Assembly: GCA_947471745.1 (NCBI GenBank)
Contig: CANJKZ010000008.1
Location: 4,467,501 to 4,531,500, forward strand
Direction: 5' to 3'
Source: Closterium sp. Naga37s-1
Lineage: Eukaryota > Streptophyta > Zygnematophyceae > Desmidiales > Closteriaceae
DNA length: 64,000 nucleotides
Positions 8,349 through 21,472 of this stretch are shown here, one piece after another. The position numbers and the translations under genes are program-made. The first letter of the stretch is position 1; each line of letters starts with the position of its first letter. Below the pieces are notes generated by a model, which ran no database searches, was not told the origin of the DNA, and worked only from the letters and a program-made list of their open reading frames with translations.

Positions 8349-11300
8349 CATGGCAACGCCACCGGTCTTAGTGTTTGCCGCCGACGGACTCCCGTACCGG
8401 TTAAACTTCTGGCTTTATTGCCTACGCTTGCATCTTCGGTGTTACATCAGAGATGGCGTCTCCCTACTCAAGCACACGTCGGGGTCACTTCCGGCCCCCA
8501 CGACTCCCACAAAGCCTCCTGCTGACGCTGACGAGGACGTGCAGAGGCAATACCGGGCGGACAGCCTCGCCTACTGACAGTGGACGGAGCGCGACGCTGT
8601 TGCCCAGCGTGCCGTCCGATCTCTCCTACTGGTCGACCAGAGGGACCACTTTCGACAGGTGACGTCGGCCCAGGCTTTGTTCGACGTTGTTGTTAGACAC
8701 TACTCCTCCCTCTCTCCTGCGACCCAACCTCTACAGCAGCGGCAGCAGAGTCAGCCGGAGAGCCCCCTCGCCGCAACAGCTTAGGGAGTGTTTTTCTCAG
8801 CGACAAGTCCCTGGTGGTGTAGAGGCTTCTAGTCTAGGTGCGTGTGAGCCTAGTAGCAATGTTACAGCACCTGTGAAGGCTTTACACACCTTCTCGCTTG
8901 ACTCAGGCGCGACTCGCTGCTTCTTCCGCGACTGCACCACAGTCACACCGCTCACTGCACCTGTCTTGGTCAGTCTCGCTGACCCCTCTGGGGGCCCAGT
9001 TGTAGCACGTGCCTCCACCGTTCTCCCTTATCCGGCAGCCCCCTCAGGCTCCCTCACAGGTTTCCACCTCCCCTTTTTCTCTAAAAACTTGGTGAGTAAC
9101 GCTGTCCTCCAGGACCAGTTTGTCACTGTGACTACTCCTGGGGGTAAGCTTGTGGCGATCTGTACGGACTCACGCACTGGCGAGCACCTCGCCACTTTCA
9201 CTCAGAGCCCTGGCTCTGGCATGTACACACTGACCACTGAGTCCGCACAGGTAGCTGCGTCGGGTCAGGTAGCTGCGTTGGGTCAGTTCGCTGCGTCTTG
9301 TTTGTGCCAGCTACTCTCGCACCAGACTCTCCTCTGGCACCACCGTCATGGTCACCCCTCCCTGCCGCGCTTGTGTGGCATGCACTCTCGTCTCCTTGTC
9401 TCTGGCCTCCCCAGGTCCCTGCCCCCGCTCCCGCGCTCGCTTGCACTGCCGTGCCTTCCCTGTGTCAAGGGGCGGCAGTGCGCCGCTCCTCACTCCTCCT
9501 TGTTTCCGCCGACCACTGCTCCTCTGCAGACTCTCCACATGGACGTGTGGGGCCCAGCCCGCGTCCGTAGGTAGGACCAAGAGCGCTACTTTCTGCCGAT
9601 TGTTGACGATTACACGCGATACACCAAGGTCTTCCCCTTGCAGAGCAAGGCGGATGTTTGAGGTGTTTTGATCGACTTGATCATCGCTGTTCGTCGCCAG
9701 CTGAGCACTCGGTTTGAGCAGGACCTCCAGGTCTTGCGACTGCATATTGACAGAGACGGTGAGTTTTCCTCCGTCGTCCTTCGGGACTTTTGTCATGTGG
9801 AGGGCATCCGCTAGACATTCACGCTTCCGGCCTCTCCACAGCAGAATGGGATTGCTGAGCGCCGCATTGGCTTAGTCATGCACGTTGCTCGCACCTCCAT
9901 GATCCATGCGGCTGCTCCCCATTTTCTGTGGCCGTTTGCGATCTGATACGCCGTGCATAAGCTCAACCTCTGGCCCAGTGTCTCTGTGCCAGAGACCTCG
10001 CCGACACTGCGTTGGACGGGGGAGGTTGGCGATGCGTCGGCGTTTCGGGTCTGGGGCGCGCTCTCCCTTGTTCGCGATACCACCGCGAGCAAGCTCTCTC
10101 CTCGCACTCTCCACTGCGTCTTCCTTGGCTTCCCCACAGACGCCCCGCCCTGGCAGTTTTACCACCCTATCTCGTGCCGGGTCCTGTCCTCATAGGACTT
10201 CACTTTTGACGAGCCGGTCTGCTTTTACCGTCTCCACCCGCACACGTCTTCCCCGCTCTCCCCGCCGCCCCTCTTCCTAGTCCTAGGTCCCCCCCCGGTA
10301 TACCCTCTCCCCCCGTAGGGTCCTGCTCCCTCAGGTGTGTCTCAGCTCAACCCACCCCCCTTGGTTGAGCCTTTGGAGGTCTGCTCTGACACCTCTGGCC
10401 CACCTGAGGGGGGTGGCCCCACGGCTGACGACACGGCGACAACTCGCCGCTCCCCGCGCTTGGAGACCCCTCCTGGTTTTCCGCCTCGGCCGTCTTCGCC
10501 GCCTCCGCAGCCTGTTGTTGTGGGCTCTGGTGGTGCTGGGGGTGCGGACTCTGGGGGTGCTGAGTCTGGGGGGTGCCTGTTCTAGGGGTGCTGACATTGG
10601 GGGTGCTAGAGCTGCTGGTGCTGGAGGTGCTGGAGCTGCTAGTGCTGTAGGTGCTCTTGCTGGAGGTGCTGGAGCTGGAGGTGCTGGAGGTGCTGGAGGT
10701 GCTGGGGCTAGAGGTGCTGGAGCTGCTGGTGCTGGAGGTGCTGGAACTGCTGGTGCTGGAGGTACTGGAGCTACTAGTACTGGAGGTGCTTGAGCTGGAG
10801 GTGCTAGCGCTCCTGGTACTAGAGGTGCTAGAGCTGGAGGTGCTGGAGGTGCTAGCGCTACTGGTGCTGGAGGTGCTAGAGCTGGAGGTACTGGAGGTGC
10901 TAGAGCTGCTGGTACTGGAGGTGCTAGAGCAGCTGGTGCTGGAGGTACTAGAGCTGGAGGTGCTGGAGGTGTTGGAGCTGCTGGTGCTGGAGGTGCTGGA
11001 GCTGGAGGTGCCGGTTCCGGAGGGTGCTGACACTGGGGGTGCTAGAGCTGCTGGTGCTGGAGGTGCTGGAGCTGCTAGAGCTAGAGGTGCTGGAGCTGCT
11101 AGTGCTGGAGGTGCTGGAGCTGGAGGTACTGAGGGTGTTGGAGCTGGAGATACTGGGGCTGCTGACGGTACGGGTACTGTGCCGCGCCGACTGTTTTTCT
11201 ACCCGCAGCCGCAGTCGTCCCTGCCACCGCCTGACTCGGTCCTTCACCAGGTTCTTAGTCTCCCGTCTTCCACTGGCCTCACTCCACCTCTCCTGTGTCC

Positions 11301-12520
11301 ACCAACACACCAGTCTCAGCCACAGCTACTGCCTGGCTCCCCGCTGCCTGCTCCTGCTCCTCACACTGAGGTGAATGCGTCACTGACTGCGCGTCGTGAG
11401 CCTGAGACTCGTGCTTCCACACCTACTTGTGGTCGTCGTGTCCAACGCCCTCGTCTTCCTACTGTCCCAGGCACTCACGTTATGGCACTTCGTCCTTCTC
11501 CTGTTCCACAGTGTGTTGCCCTGCCGTCTCCTCCTACTTCCTCTCTTCCTGACGTTCCTGACCCTCAGTCCTACCTTGCTCATGCTGCCAGTCCTACTGT
11601 CACTCGTCTCCTCGCTACTGTCGTCACTGACCTTGACTTTGAGTCTACTGCTGCGTTTTCCCTAGTCACTGAGCTAGTCGACTTGGCTGCTCGGAGTCGT
11701 CTCGACTACGTCGCGAGCCTTGTTACTGAGTCTGAGTCTGTCTGTCCTCCGTCCGTCGGGGGTGAGCTTGCCTTTGGCTGTAACGTCCTTGACGACAGGC
11801 AGTTTGAGCTTGAGTGTCTCGCGGCCACTTTACCCCGTTTCGCGTCCATGCTGCTTTGCCCTGAGGGAGACCTGGATGCACTTGACATCCCCACCCCGCG
11901 CTCTTACGCAGAGGCGATCACGGGTGAGTAGTCCTCTCAGTGGCAGACAACCATGGATGCAGAGATGGCTTCCTGGAAGTCCACAGGCACCTACGTTGAC
12001 GAGGTTCCCCCTTCTGGGACGAACATAGTCGATGGCATGTGGATTTTCAGAGTGAAGTGGCCGCCGGATTCTCCGCCTGCCTTCAAGGCGCGTTATGTTG
12101 CTCGAGGCTTAAGTCAGTGACAGGGGGTCGACTACTTCCAGACCTTCTCCCCCACCCCGAAGATGACTACTCTTTGGGTGTTGCTGCACGTTGCAGCACA
12201 GCGTGACTACGAGCTGCACTCCCTCGACTTCTCCACAGCTTTCTTGCAGGGCAGCCTTCACGAGGAGATCTAGATGCGCCGCCCACCTGGCTTCACTGGG
12301 TTGTTTTCAGAGGGTACCTAGTGGAGTCTCTGGCGGCCAGTCTACAACCTCCGCTAGGCGCCCCGCAAGTGGCACGACACACTGAGGACGACACTTGCGG
12401 CTCTTGGGTTTGCTCCTTCCACTGCTGCCCCGTCGCTGTTTCTCCGCACCGACTCTACTCTACCGCCGTTCTACATCCTCGTGTACGTCGACGACTTGGT
12501 CTTTGCTACTGCCGACACTG
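8349..12520 (+). pseudogene. E1 gag-pol, 5' part (gag, protease, integrase, start of RT)
   Basis: Gag begins at ATG 8349 (MATPPVLVF, matching MATPSVLAF of E3) but soon loses frame, and much of gag with the Gly-rich part is missing. From 8687 a frame has FSLDSGATRCFFRD (protease, DSGA active site), HHRHGHPSLPRL...CLPC (integrase zinc finger) and LHMDVWGP (first integrase Asp). An in-frame TAG at 9572 replaces the CAG of relatives. The integrase core, a repeat spacer (10,600-11,165) and the reverse transcriptase follow, with stops such as CAG to TAG near 12,354. VYVDDLVFA, the RT catalytic box, is at 12,481-12,507, just before E2. Confidence 0.8.
10600..11165 (+). repeat. GGTGCTGGAGCT-type triplet-rich spacer in E1 pol
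   Basis: A 9-bp to 12-bp based array (GGTGCTGGA, GCTGGAGGT) encodes Gly-Ala-rich sequence in the pol frame and Leu/Val/Glu-rich or Ser/Thr-rich sequence in the others. E2, E3, E4 and the right end of E6 have comparable repeat-rich spacers between integrase and reverse transcriptase, so it is a hypervariable linker. The long Ser-Ser-Thr frame on the minus strand is a shadow. Confidence 0.7.
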
Positions 12521-12525
12521 AGGCG

Positions 12526-12657
12526 TGTGAGAATAAGTGACGAGAATGATTCATTAGGTGAAAGGGGGGGGTACAAGTAGAATGTCGAGAGAAATTCTGT
12601 ACCCCCTAAGGCTAAACCCACTACAGCCTAGAGATATATAAATACATAAGTTTTTCA
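12526..12657 (-). repeat. 3' LTR of E2
   Basis: It begins TGTGAGAATAAG and ends AAGTTTTTCA on the plus strand. The last bases differ from the other copy (TTTGACA). Confidence 0.85.
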
Positions 12658-12939
12658 CACCCCCATAGACGAAGTGGGGGATAGCAAGAGCAAGCAATGG
12701 TCACAAGACCAGTCAAGAGAAGAAGCAAAGCAAAGCAAGCTCAGGGTGGATCACAAAGTCACCACACTGTCCGAGCACAAGCAAAGGGCCACAAGGCCAG
12801 TTCACATGCAGAGTTATATAAGGAGAACAAACAATACAGTGATCATACCCTAGCAAATGCAAGCATGCAGGTATATATATATATCACAGTACAAGTAGAG
12901 TCAGGCAGTAAGCAAGTGAGGCAAAGTAGGCACAAGGCC
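12658..12939 (-). other. 3' untranslated region of E2
   Basis: It holds the polypurine tract CTATGGGGGTG (minus strand, next to the LTR), segments in common with E1, E3, E4 and E5 (GATCCACCCTGAGCTTG, GTGAACTGGCCTTGTGGCC), and a TATATATATA run at 12,872-12,882. Confidence 0.6.
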
Positions 12940-15900
12940 TTACACAGTAACAAAGCGCTGATGATCACCAGGCGGAAGTGCCTTGGTGAAGACATTAGCA
13001 GTGTTGGCCCGAGTGGCCACGTACGCAAGACGAAGCTGGCCATGCTGCTGCAACTCTCGAGCAAGGAAGTATCGCAGAGCGATGTGCTTTGTTCTGTGCT
13101 CCAGTCTGTGCTCCTGACACAAGGCAATCATGGCCTTGTTGTCGACGTACAGAACTGGTGGCGAACGAGGCTGCTCTCCCAAGTCGGTCAGCAGGTAGGT
13201 GAGCCAGCGTAGCTCCTGAGCAGCCATGGCCCCGGCGTAGATCTCAGCCTCACAACTGGAGCTGAGAACCGAAGACGAACGGGTAGACCGCCAAGAAACC
13301 GAGCCGGAATCGAGGCTGAAGGTGCAACCCTGTGACGACCACTGCGTAGCTGAGTCGTCAACCCAAGAGGCGTCTGCGTGACCGGTGAGGACAACTGGAC
13401 CCCGTCCTCCAAGCACGAGCCCCATGCCTGACGTACTGCACAAGTAACGCAGTACCCTCTTTACAGCATCCCAGTGCACCTTTCGGTGCCTGCCGGGAGC
13501 CACGTAACGAGCCAGGAGGCTGAGAGGGTACGCGAGGTCGGGTCGAGTGCACGTCATCAGGTACATGAGGCAACCCACAAGCTCTGGGTACGGACCACTC
13601 GGCTCTACGGACTCGTCTGAAGGTGGAGCTGAGAGCAAGTGGCTGGTAGACAGAGGAGTGAGCTATGGCGAGGAGTACTGCAAGCCGAAGCGCTGAAGGA
13701 CCTGGTGCACCATGTGTGACTGAGTCAGGGTGATGGTGCGCCGTGCTCTGTCCCGGGTGATCTGCAGGCCAAGATAGCTGCGTAGTTCATCCAGGTCAGT
13801 GCAGGTGTGTCTCTTCTGCAGCTCGGACTTCACAAGGGTCAGTGCCTCAGTGTCAGCAGCGGCAAAGACGAGGTCGTCGACGTACACTAGGACGTAGAAC
13901 GGCGGCAGCGAGGTGTCGGTGCGTAGAAACAGCGACGGGTCTGCTGTAGAAAGAACAAACCCAAGAGCCGCAAGTGTAGTCCTCAGTGTGTCGTGCCACT
14001 CGCGAGGCGCCTGGCGGAGACCGTAGACTGGCCGGCGGAGGCTCCACAGCGTACCTGCAGGAAACGTCCCAGTGAAACCAGGTGGCCGGCGCAGCCAGAT
14101 CTCCTCGAGCAGGCTGCCCTGCAGGAAGGCTGTACTGAAGTCCAGGGAGTGCAACTCGTAGTCACGCTGAGCAGCGACGTGCAGCAACACCCGAAGAGTA
14201 GTCATCTTCGGGGTGGGGGAGAAGGTCGGGAAGTAGTCAACTCCCTGTCGCTGGGTGAAGCCTCGAGCAACGTAACGCGCCTTGAATGCAGGCGGAGAAC
14301 CCGGCGGCCGCTTCACACTGAAAATCCACATGCCATCGACTATGTTCGCCCCAGGTGGGGGAAACTCGTCGACGTAGGTGCCTGTGGACTTCCAGGATGC
14401 CATCTCGGCATCCATAGCTGCCTGCCACTGAGAGGAGTAAGGACCCGTAATCGCCTCTGCGTAAGAGCGCGGGGTCGGGATGTCTGGTGCATCCGGGTCT
14501 CCCTCTGGGGCAAGCAGCAAGGAAGCGAAACGAGGTACAGCAGCTGCAAGACACTCAAAGTCCTCCTGCCTGTCCTCAAGGACGTCCGTGCCAAGAGCAC
14601 ACTCACCCCCGACGGACGGAGGACTGGAAGGCACCGACTCGGCAACTAGAGCAGAGGCGTAGTCGAGACGGCAGACAGCAGCAAAGTCAAGCAGCTCAGC
14701 AACGAGAGCAGACGCAGCAGCAGACTCAAAGGAAGGGTCAGTGACAGCAGTGGCAAGGAGACGAGCGACAGTGGGACTGGCAGCACGCGCTCGGTCAGAC
14801 TCAGGGTCAGGGACCTCAGGAAGAGAGGACTCAGGAGGAGCAGGCAGAGAAACACACAGTGGAACAGAGGAAGGACGGAGTGCCATAGTGTGCGTGCCTG
14901 GGACAGGAGGAGGACGCAAACAAGGAGGGCGACGAGCAGTGCGAATAGGCGAGACAGGACGAGACGCAGGCTCACGACGCTCTGTAAGACCTCCGGACTG
15001 CTCAGTGTAAGGAGAGGGAACAGGCAGTGGGGAGGCTGGCTGTAACGGCGGCTGCGACTGGTTAGGCGGTGGACACAGGAAGGGAGGAGGAAGACCAGTA
15101 GAAGACGGGACACCAAGAACCTGCTGAAGCAGAGGAACAAAGTACGGACGCGGCCGCACAGTGCCTCCAGCACCTCGAGCTCCAGGGTCAACAGCTCCAG
15201 CTCCTGCAGCCCCAGCGCCTCCAGCGCTAGTGCCTCCAACTCCAGCTCCTGCAGCCCCAGCGCCTCCTGCGCCAGGGCCTCCAACTCCAGCTACTCCAGC
15301 TCTAGCGCCTCCAGCGTCAGCCGCTCCAGGCTCCGTAGGGACTCCAGCTCTAGTAGTAACAGCAGCACCTCCAACTCCAGTGTCTCCAGGCCCGCCAGCT
15401 CCGGGAGCTCCACTCCGACTGTGTGCGCGCTGAACAAGCCACTCACGCAGCTGCTGCGAGGACAGTCGCGGCGAAGCACCAGCAGCACCCCCAGACTCTG
15501 CACCCTCCGACTCAGCACCCCGAGGCTCAACACCCTCAGGCTCAGCACCCCCAGACCTAGCACCCTCAGACCCCGCACCCCCCGGCTCCGCATCCCCAGA
15601 CGCAGCACCCCCAGACACAGCACCCCCAGATGCAGCACCTGGAGCAGCACCTGAGACGACAGCTACCTGAACAGGCGCAGTACCAGGGAGAGGGTCGACC
15701 TGAGTCACTCCCGAGGGAGCAGGACCCTGGGGCGGGAGGGGGTCTACCGGAGGTGGACCGGGAGCAAGGAAGAGCGGCGGGGGCGGGGAAGGGGCAGAGC
15801 GGTAGGGGAAGAGACGGTAGAAGGGAACCGACTCGTCGAACGTGACGTCCTGAGACGGGAGGACATGGCGCGAGGTGGGGTGGTAAAACTGCCAGCCAAG

Positions 15901-18548
15901 CACGTCAGGGACAAAGCCAAGGAAGACGCTGGGAATGGCGCGGGCGGAGAGCTTGTCCGCGGACGTATCGCGAACAAAGGCACGAGAACCCCAGACCCGG
16001 AACACCGACGCATCGCCAACCTTCCCCGTCCAACGCAGTGTGGGCGAGGTCTCCGGCAAGAAGACACGGGGCCAGAGGTTGAGCTGATGCGCAGCGTACC
16101 GCACCGCAAACGGCCACAGAAAATGGGGAGCAGCCGCATGGATCATGGAGGTACGAGCGACTTCCATGACTAAGCCAATGCGGCGCTCAGCAATCCCATT
16201 TTGCTGAGGGGAGTCCGGAAGCATGAACGACTGGGTGATGCCCTCCCCACGACAAAAGTTCCGCAAGAGGTCGGAGGAGAACTCACCACCTCTGTCAGAG
16301 TGCAGACGTAGGACAGGAAGGTCCTGGCCGAACCGCTCGCGCAGTTGGAGACGGACTGTGCGGATCCAAGGGATCAAGACAGAAGAGACCTCACCCTTGC
16401 TGCGCAAGGGGAAGACTGTGGTGTACCGTGGTAGTCATCAACTACCAGCAGAAAGTAGCGCTCGCGGCCCTGTCCACTGACGCGGGCTGGGCCCCACACG
16501 TCCATGTGGAGGGTCTGCAGGGTAGCAGATGTCGGGGGGAACGAGGAGGAGTGAGGAGCGACGCGCTGCCGCCCCTCGACGCAAGGAAGACAGGGCGGGG
16601 CAGGCGAGGGCGGTAAGGGAGGCAGAGACCTGGGGAGACCAGAGACAAGGAGATGGGAGTGCATGCCACGAAGGCGTGGCAGGGAGGGGTGACCCAGGCG
16701 GTGGTGCCAAAGAAGAGTCTGGTGCGACAGGAGGCGACACAAGCAAGAGGCGGCTACCTGACCTGACGCGGACACCTGAGCAGACGCAGCGACCTGAGGA
16801 GGCTCGGTAGCCAGCGTGTACAGACTCGACCCTGGCCGACGAGTGAACGTAGCCAGGTGACGCCCCGTCCATGTGCACGTGCAGATCGACACACGCTGAC
16901 CCCCAGGAGTAGAGAACGAGGGGAGGTTAAGACCTGACAGTGAGCCGGACGGAAGCGCCGGACACGGGAGGACAGTGGAGGAACGGGCAACGACCAGGCC
17001 CCCAGAGGGGTCAGCCAGTCTGACCGGGACAGGTGCAGGGAGAGGAGTGAGAGTGGTGCTGTCACGAAAGAAACAGCGCGAGGCGCCGAAGTCCAACGTG
17101 AAAGTGTGCAAGGCCTCAGCAGGCGCAGTACCAGGGGAAGTACCAGACGCACTAGCACCTAGAGCAGCAGCCGATATAACTGGGTCAGGTGGCACACACC
17201 GGTAACAGTCACCCTTAGCACTAACAGACAAAGCATACATGGCAGAGATAATAACATCAAAGTCTAGGTCAAAAATAGCAACTCCTGACTGAAGCAACTG
17301 CGCCCAGCGAGGGCGCTCGACGTCATCACCAAACTCAGCACGCCAGGCGTCGTCAAGGCGGGCAAAGCAGCGGCGCTCAGTGTGAAACCTCCCGCATGTC
17401 CGGCCCGCATGGGCACCCGTGCGAATGACATACGGGCAGGTCTCACTACCCTCACCCGCCCGACGCTGAACCAACCACTCACGGAGCTGCTGGGGCGTCT
17501 GGGTCTCGCTCCGACGCTGCTGCTGCTGGCCCTGACCACCACCAGGGCCTCCACGCTGAGGCCCAGACCGAACACCACTGGTCCCACCGCCTCCACTGCC
17601 GCCACTCCCTCCGCTGCCTCCACCGCCGCCACCAGAGCCTCCACCGCCGCCACCGGTCCCACCGCCGCCACCACCTCCACCGCCTCCACCTCCTCTACCG
17701 CTGCCCCCACTACCGCTCCCACTGCCACCTCCACCAACACCGCTGCCTCCTCCACTACCCCGGCCACCCTTGCCCTTGCTTTTGCGGCGCTTCGCACTAG
17801 TCGAAGCAGCACCAACGTCCTCAGGAACAGAGACGTCTGCAGCAGCAGCAGAGGCGAAGGAGGAGGAAACGGGGGAGGGGGAGCACCCCTCAAAGAAGGG
17901 TGAGCGCGGAGTGCCACGAGCAGCACCTAGAGCAACTGCACTAGTCTCACCTGCGAGGAGATGCTGCTCGAGGAGGTCAACAGTGAGGGAGGTGGGGTCG
18001 AGGGTGAGGAAGTGGTCCCTGACAGAGCGAAGGGAGTCAGGGAGGCGAGTGACTATGAAGTAGAGGGTGATGAACATGGGGGGCTGGTTCGTGGGAAGGA
18101 ACTCAGCAGGGACGGCAGCGCGGTAGCGAGCGTCGCTAGTGCGCAGGTGGATAACCAGGTCCGCTACTGTGGCAAAAGCCGACAACTCAGGGAACAGGTA
18201 GGGCAGTAGCAGCCTGCCAATAGCAGCAGTGGCAGGGGAGGAGTAGCGAGCAACTACAGCATCGTACAGGGCCTATGCTGTCCTGTGCTCTCCAAAGTGA
18301 GCACATTCGGTCGCGGGCAGGTGGTTGCGAATGGCTAAGCGGGCAGTAGCATCACGAGACAGCCACTGGGAACGAGTCGAAACGTCAGCTGTGGCGGGAG
18401 GGGCTGGAGCGGCACCGGACAAGTGGTCAAACAGTGAGACACTGTCCTTAAGATCGCTCAGTAAGTACAGTTGCAGATCGTCGTGCCACGTGTCAAATGC
18501 TACAGGTCTGCCCTCCGGGTCGAACGAGAGAACTCTAAGCAACGCCAT
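12940..18548 (-). pseudogene. E2 gag-pol polyprotein, nearly intact
   Basis: The likely start is ATG 18,548 (MALLRVLSFDPEGRPVAFDTWHDDLQLYL), matching the gag start of E3, E4 and E6. Domains in order: gag; Gly-rich tract; Cys/His motif C-X13-C-X3-H-X4-C; protease-like TFTLDFGASRCFFRD, where the usual DSGA is DFGA; integrase zinc finger HHRLGHPS...CLPC; integrase core LRLHSDRGGEFSS and PQQNGIAERRIG; Pro/Gly/Ala-rich spacer; reverse transcriptase with VYVDDLVFA; RNase H ending EHRTKHIALRYFLARELQ. Defects: TAG at 18,273, a frameshift near 16,374-16,407, TAG at 13,663 where relatives have CAG, and a C-terminal frameshift near 12,955. Few lesions, so a fairly young copy. Confidence 0.85.
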
Positions 18549-18574
18549 AGTGGCACAGGACTCAGGAGCAGCAG

Positions 18575-20130
18575 TAGCAGTAGCTAAGGGGCCAAGGGGC
18601 GGGGCCGAGGGGCCAAACAAGAGGGGGGGGGGGGCCAAGGGGCCGAGGGGCCTAGGGGGCCGAGAGGCCTAGGGGGCCGAGGGGCCAAACAAGATGGCCG
18701 AGGGGCCAAGGGGCCTAGGTGGCCGAGAGGCCTAGGGGCCTAGGGGGGGGCCGAGGGGCCAAACACGAGGGTCGAGGGGCTGAGGGGCCTAGGGGCCGAG
18801 GGGCCAAACAAGGGAAGGGGCCTAGGGGCCTAGGGGGCCGAGAGGCCTAGGGGGCCGAGGGGCCAAACAAGAGGGCCGAGGGGCCGAGGGGCCTAGGTGG
18901 CCGAGGGGCCTAGGGGGGTCGAGAGGCCTAGGGGGCCAAGGGGCCAAATGAGAGGGTCGAGGGGCCGAGAGGCCTAGGGGGCCGAGGGGCCTAGGTGGCC
19001 GAGGGGCCTAGGGGGCCGAGAGGCCAAACACGAGGGCCGAGGAGGCCGAGCCTAGGGGCCGAGGCTAGGGGCCGAGGGGCGGGGCCGAGGGGGCCAAACA
19101 AGGGGGGGGGGGGGGCGGGCGCCGGCTAGGTACGGGGCCGAGCGCGGGCTAGGTACGGGGCCGAGCGCTGGGCAGGTACAAGGCCGGGCACTGGGCTCTG
19201 AACTGGGGCCGAGGGGCCTAGGGGGGGCGAGGGGCCAAACAAGGGGGGGCCAAGGAGGCCGAGCCTAGGGGGCCGAGGCTAGGGGCCAAGGGACCGAGGG
19301 GCGGGGCCGAGGGGCCAAACAAGGGGCCGAGCGCGGGCTAGGTACGGGGCCGGGCGCGGGCTAGGTACGGGGCCGGGCGTTGGGCAGGAACGGGGCCGGC
19401 CGCTGGGCTCTGAACTGGGGCCGAGGGGCCAAACAAGGGGCCGGGCGCTGGGCGAGGGACAAGGCCGAGCGCGGGTGTCGACGGGCCGGGGCTAGGTACG
19501 GGGCCGGGCGCTGGGCTAGGAACGGGGCCGAGCGAGGGCTAGGTACGGGGCCAGGCGCGGGTGTCGACGGGGTGCGGGCTAGGTACGGGGCCGGGCACGG
19601 GTGTCGACAGGGCGCGGGCTAGGTACGGGGCCGGGTCGCGGGCTAGGTACAGGCCGGTCGCGGGCGTCGACGGGGCGCGGGCTAGGTACGGGGCCGAGCG
19701 CGGGTGTCGACGGGGAGATCGCGGGCTAGGTACGGGGCCGGGTCGCGGGCTAGGTACGGGCCGGTCGCGGGCGTCGACGGGGCGCGGGCTAGGTACGGGG
19801 CCGGGCGCGGGTGTCGACGGGGCGATCGCGGGCTAGGTACGGGGCCGGTTCGCGGGCTAGGTACAGGCCGGTCGCGGGCGTCGACGGGGCGCGGGCTAGG
19901 TACGGGGTCGGGCGCGGGTGTCGACGGGGCGATCGCGGGCTAGGTACGGGCCGGGCGCGGGCGTGAAAAAGGGCCGAGCGCGGGCTAGGTACGGGCCTAT
20001 CGCGGGCTAGGTACGGGCCAGGCGCGGGCAGGAGACTGGGCCGGGCGCGGGGTAGGTATGGGACTATCGCGGGCGAGGTACGGGCCGGGCGCGGGGCTAG
20101 GAACGAAGTAGCAGGTGGTGGGCCCAATAG
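18575..20130 (-). repeat. GC-rich leader of E2, two sub-arrays
   Basis: 18,575-19,330 is built of GGGGCCGAGGGGCCTAGG words. 19,330-20,100 is built of GCGGGCTAGGTACGGGGCC words with interspersed GTGTCGACGGGG. It is the longest leader in the window (about 1.5 kb). Tyr/Gly/Arg-rich frames here are repeat translation. Confidence 0.7.
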
Positions 20131-20148
20131 TAACCTACTCTGATTCCA

Positions 20149-20280
20149 TGTGAGAATAAGTGACGAGAATGATTCATTAGGTGAAAGGGGGGGGTACAAG
20201 TAGAATGTCGAGAGAAATTATGTACCCCCTAAGGCTAAACCCACTACAGCCTAGAGATATATAAACACATAAGTTTGACA
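20149..20280 (-). repeat. 5' LTR of E2
   Basis: A 132-bp copy with TGTGAGAAT...TTTGACA ends. The adjoining primer site on the minus strand is TGGAATCAGAGTA (20,136-20,148), one change from the plant-type site in its first ten bases. The post-primer hairpin found in relatives is not preserved here. Confidence 0.85.
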
Positions 20281-20285
20281 AGGCG

Positions 20286-21227
20286 CTGACCCTTGTGAAT
20301 GCGGAACTATAGAAGAGACACACTTGCACTGACCTGGGTGAGCTGCGTAGCTATCTTGGCTTGCAGATCACCCGGGGCAGAGCATTGTGCACCATCACTC
20401 TGACTCAGTCACACATGGTGCATCAGGTCCTTCAGCGCTTCCGCTTTCGATTCTCCTCGCCACAGCCCACTCCTCTGGCTACCGGCCACTCGCTCTCAGC
20501 TCCACCTTCGGACGAGTCCGTAGAGCCGAGTGGCCCGTACCCAGAGCTTGTGGGTTGCCTCATGTACCTGATGACGTGCACACGACCTGACCTCGCGTAC
20601 TCTCTCAACATCCTTGCTTGCTTCGTCGCCCCCGGGCGACACAGGAAGGAGCACTGGATGGCTACATAGAGGGTACTGCGTTACTTGTGCAGTACATCGG
20701 GCATGGGGCTTGTGCTTGGAGGACGGGGTCCAGTGGTACTCACAGGACACTCCGACGCTTCTTGGGCTGATGACCAGGCGACTCAGCGGTCGTCCCAGGG
20801 TTACTCTTTCAGTCTCGGCTCTGGTTCTGTCACGTGGAGGTCCACTCGTTCGTCTTCTGTGCTTGGTTCCAGCTGTGAGGCCGAGATCTACGTCGGGGCC
20901 ATGGCTGCACAGGAGGTACGCTGGCTGACCTACCTGCTGACCGACTTGGGTGAGCGGCCTCGTTCTCCTCCAGTTCTGTATGTTGACAACAAGGCCATGA
21001 TTGCCTTGTGTCAGGAGCAGAGAATTGAGCACAGAACGAAGCACATTGCTCTTCGTTAATTTCTTGCCGGGAGCTGCAGCAGCGTGGTCAGCTGCGCCTT
21101 GCTTACGTGGCCTCTCGGGCCAACTCTGCTGATGTCTTCACCAAGGCCCTTGGGTCTGGTGATCATCTGCGTTTCTGCACTGCTCTAGGCCTTGTGCCTA
21201 CTCTGCCTCACCTGCTGGTTGCTTGAC
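20286..21227 (+). pseudogene. E1 pol, 3' part (end of RT and RNase H)
   Basis: It resumes the RT frame cut at 12,525: YLGLQITR-like residues, then PYPELVGCLMYLMTCTRPDL near 20,540. RNase H follows with VLTGHSDASWADD, SSCEAEIY and VLYVDNKAMIALCQE. A TAA at 21,057 replaces the Tyr codon of HIALRYFLA, and a TAG lies near 20,668. The last stop is TGA at about 21,225, followed by the shared 3' untranslated region and the polypurine tract CCTATGGGGGTG (21,461-21,472). Confidence 0.75.
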
Positions 21228-21472
21228 TTGTCTTGTACTGTGATCTCTATATATATATATGCTTCATGCTTGTTCTTGCTAGGTTGTGATCACTGTACTG
21301 CTTGTGCTTTTATAACTATGCATGTGAACTGGCCTTGTGGCTGCTTGCTTGTGCTCAGAGTGCGTGGTGATCATGAGATCCACCCTGAGCTTTGATTTGC
21401 TTTGTTCTCTTGCTTGACTGGTCTTGTGACCATCCGCTTTATTTGCTATCCCCCACTTTGCCTATGGGGGTG

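Larger units (their letters stand above)
12526..20280 (-). mobile_element. Ty1/copia element E2 (family A), inserted in E1
   Basis: Two 132-bp LTRs (12,526-12,657 and 20,149-20,280) differ at four sites. Perfect 5-bp target duplications AGGCG lie at 12,521-12,525 and 20,281-20,285. It interrupts E1 fourteen bases after the YVDDLVFA codons. The 3' untranslated part (12,658-12,939) has the polypurine tract CTATGGGGGTG next to the LTR (minus strand) and a TATATATA stretch shared by the other elements. Confidence 0.9.

Noticed and set aside
10347-11931. Ser/Thr-rich and Leu/Val/Glu-rich open frames in both strands of E1
   Set aside because: They are shadows of the Gly-Ala spacer repeat of the copia polyprotein.
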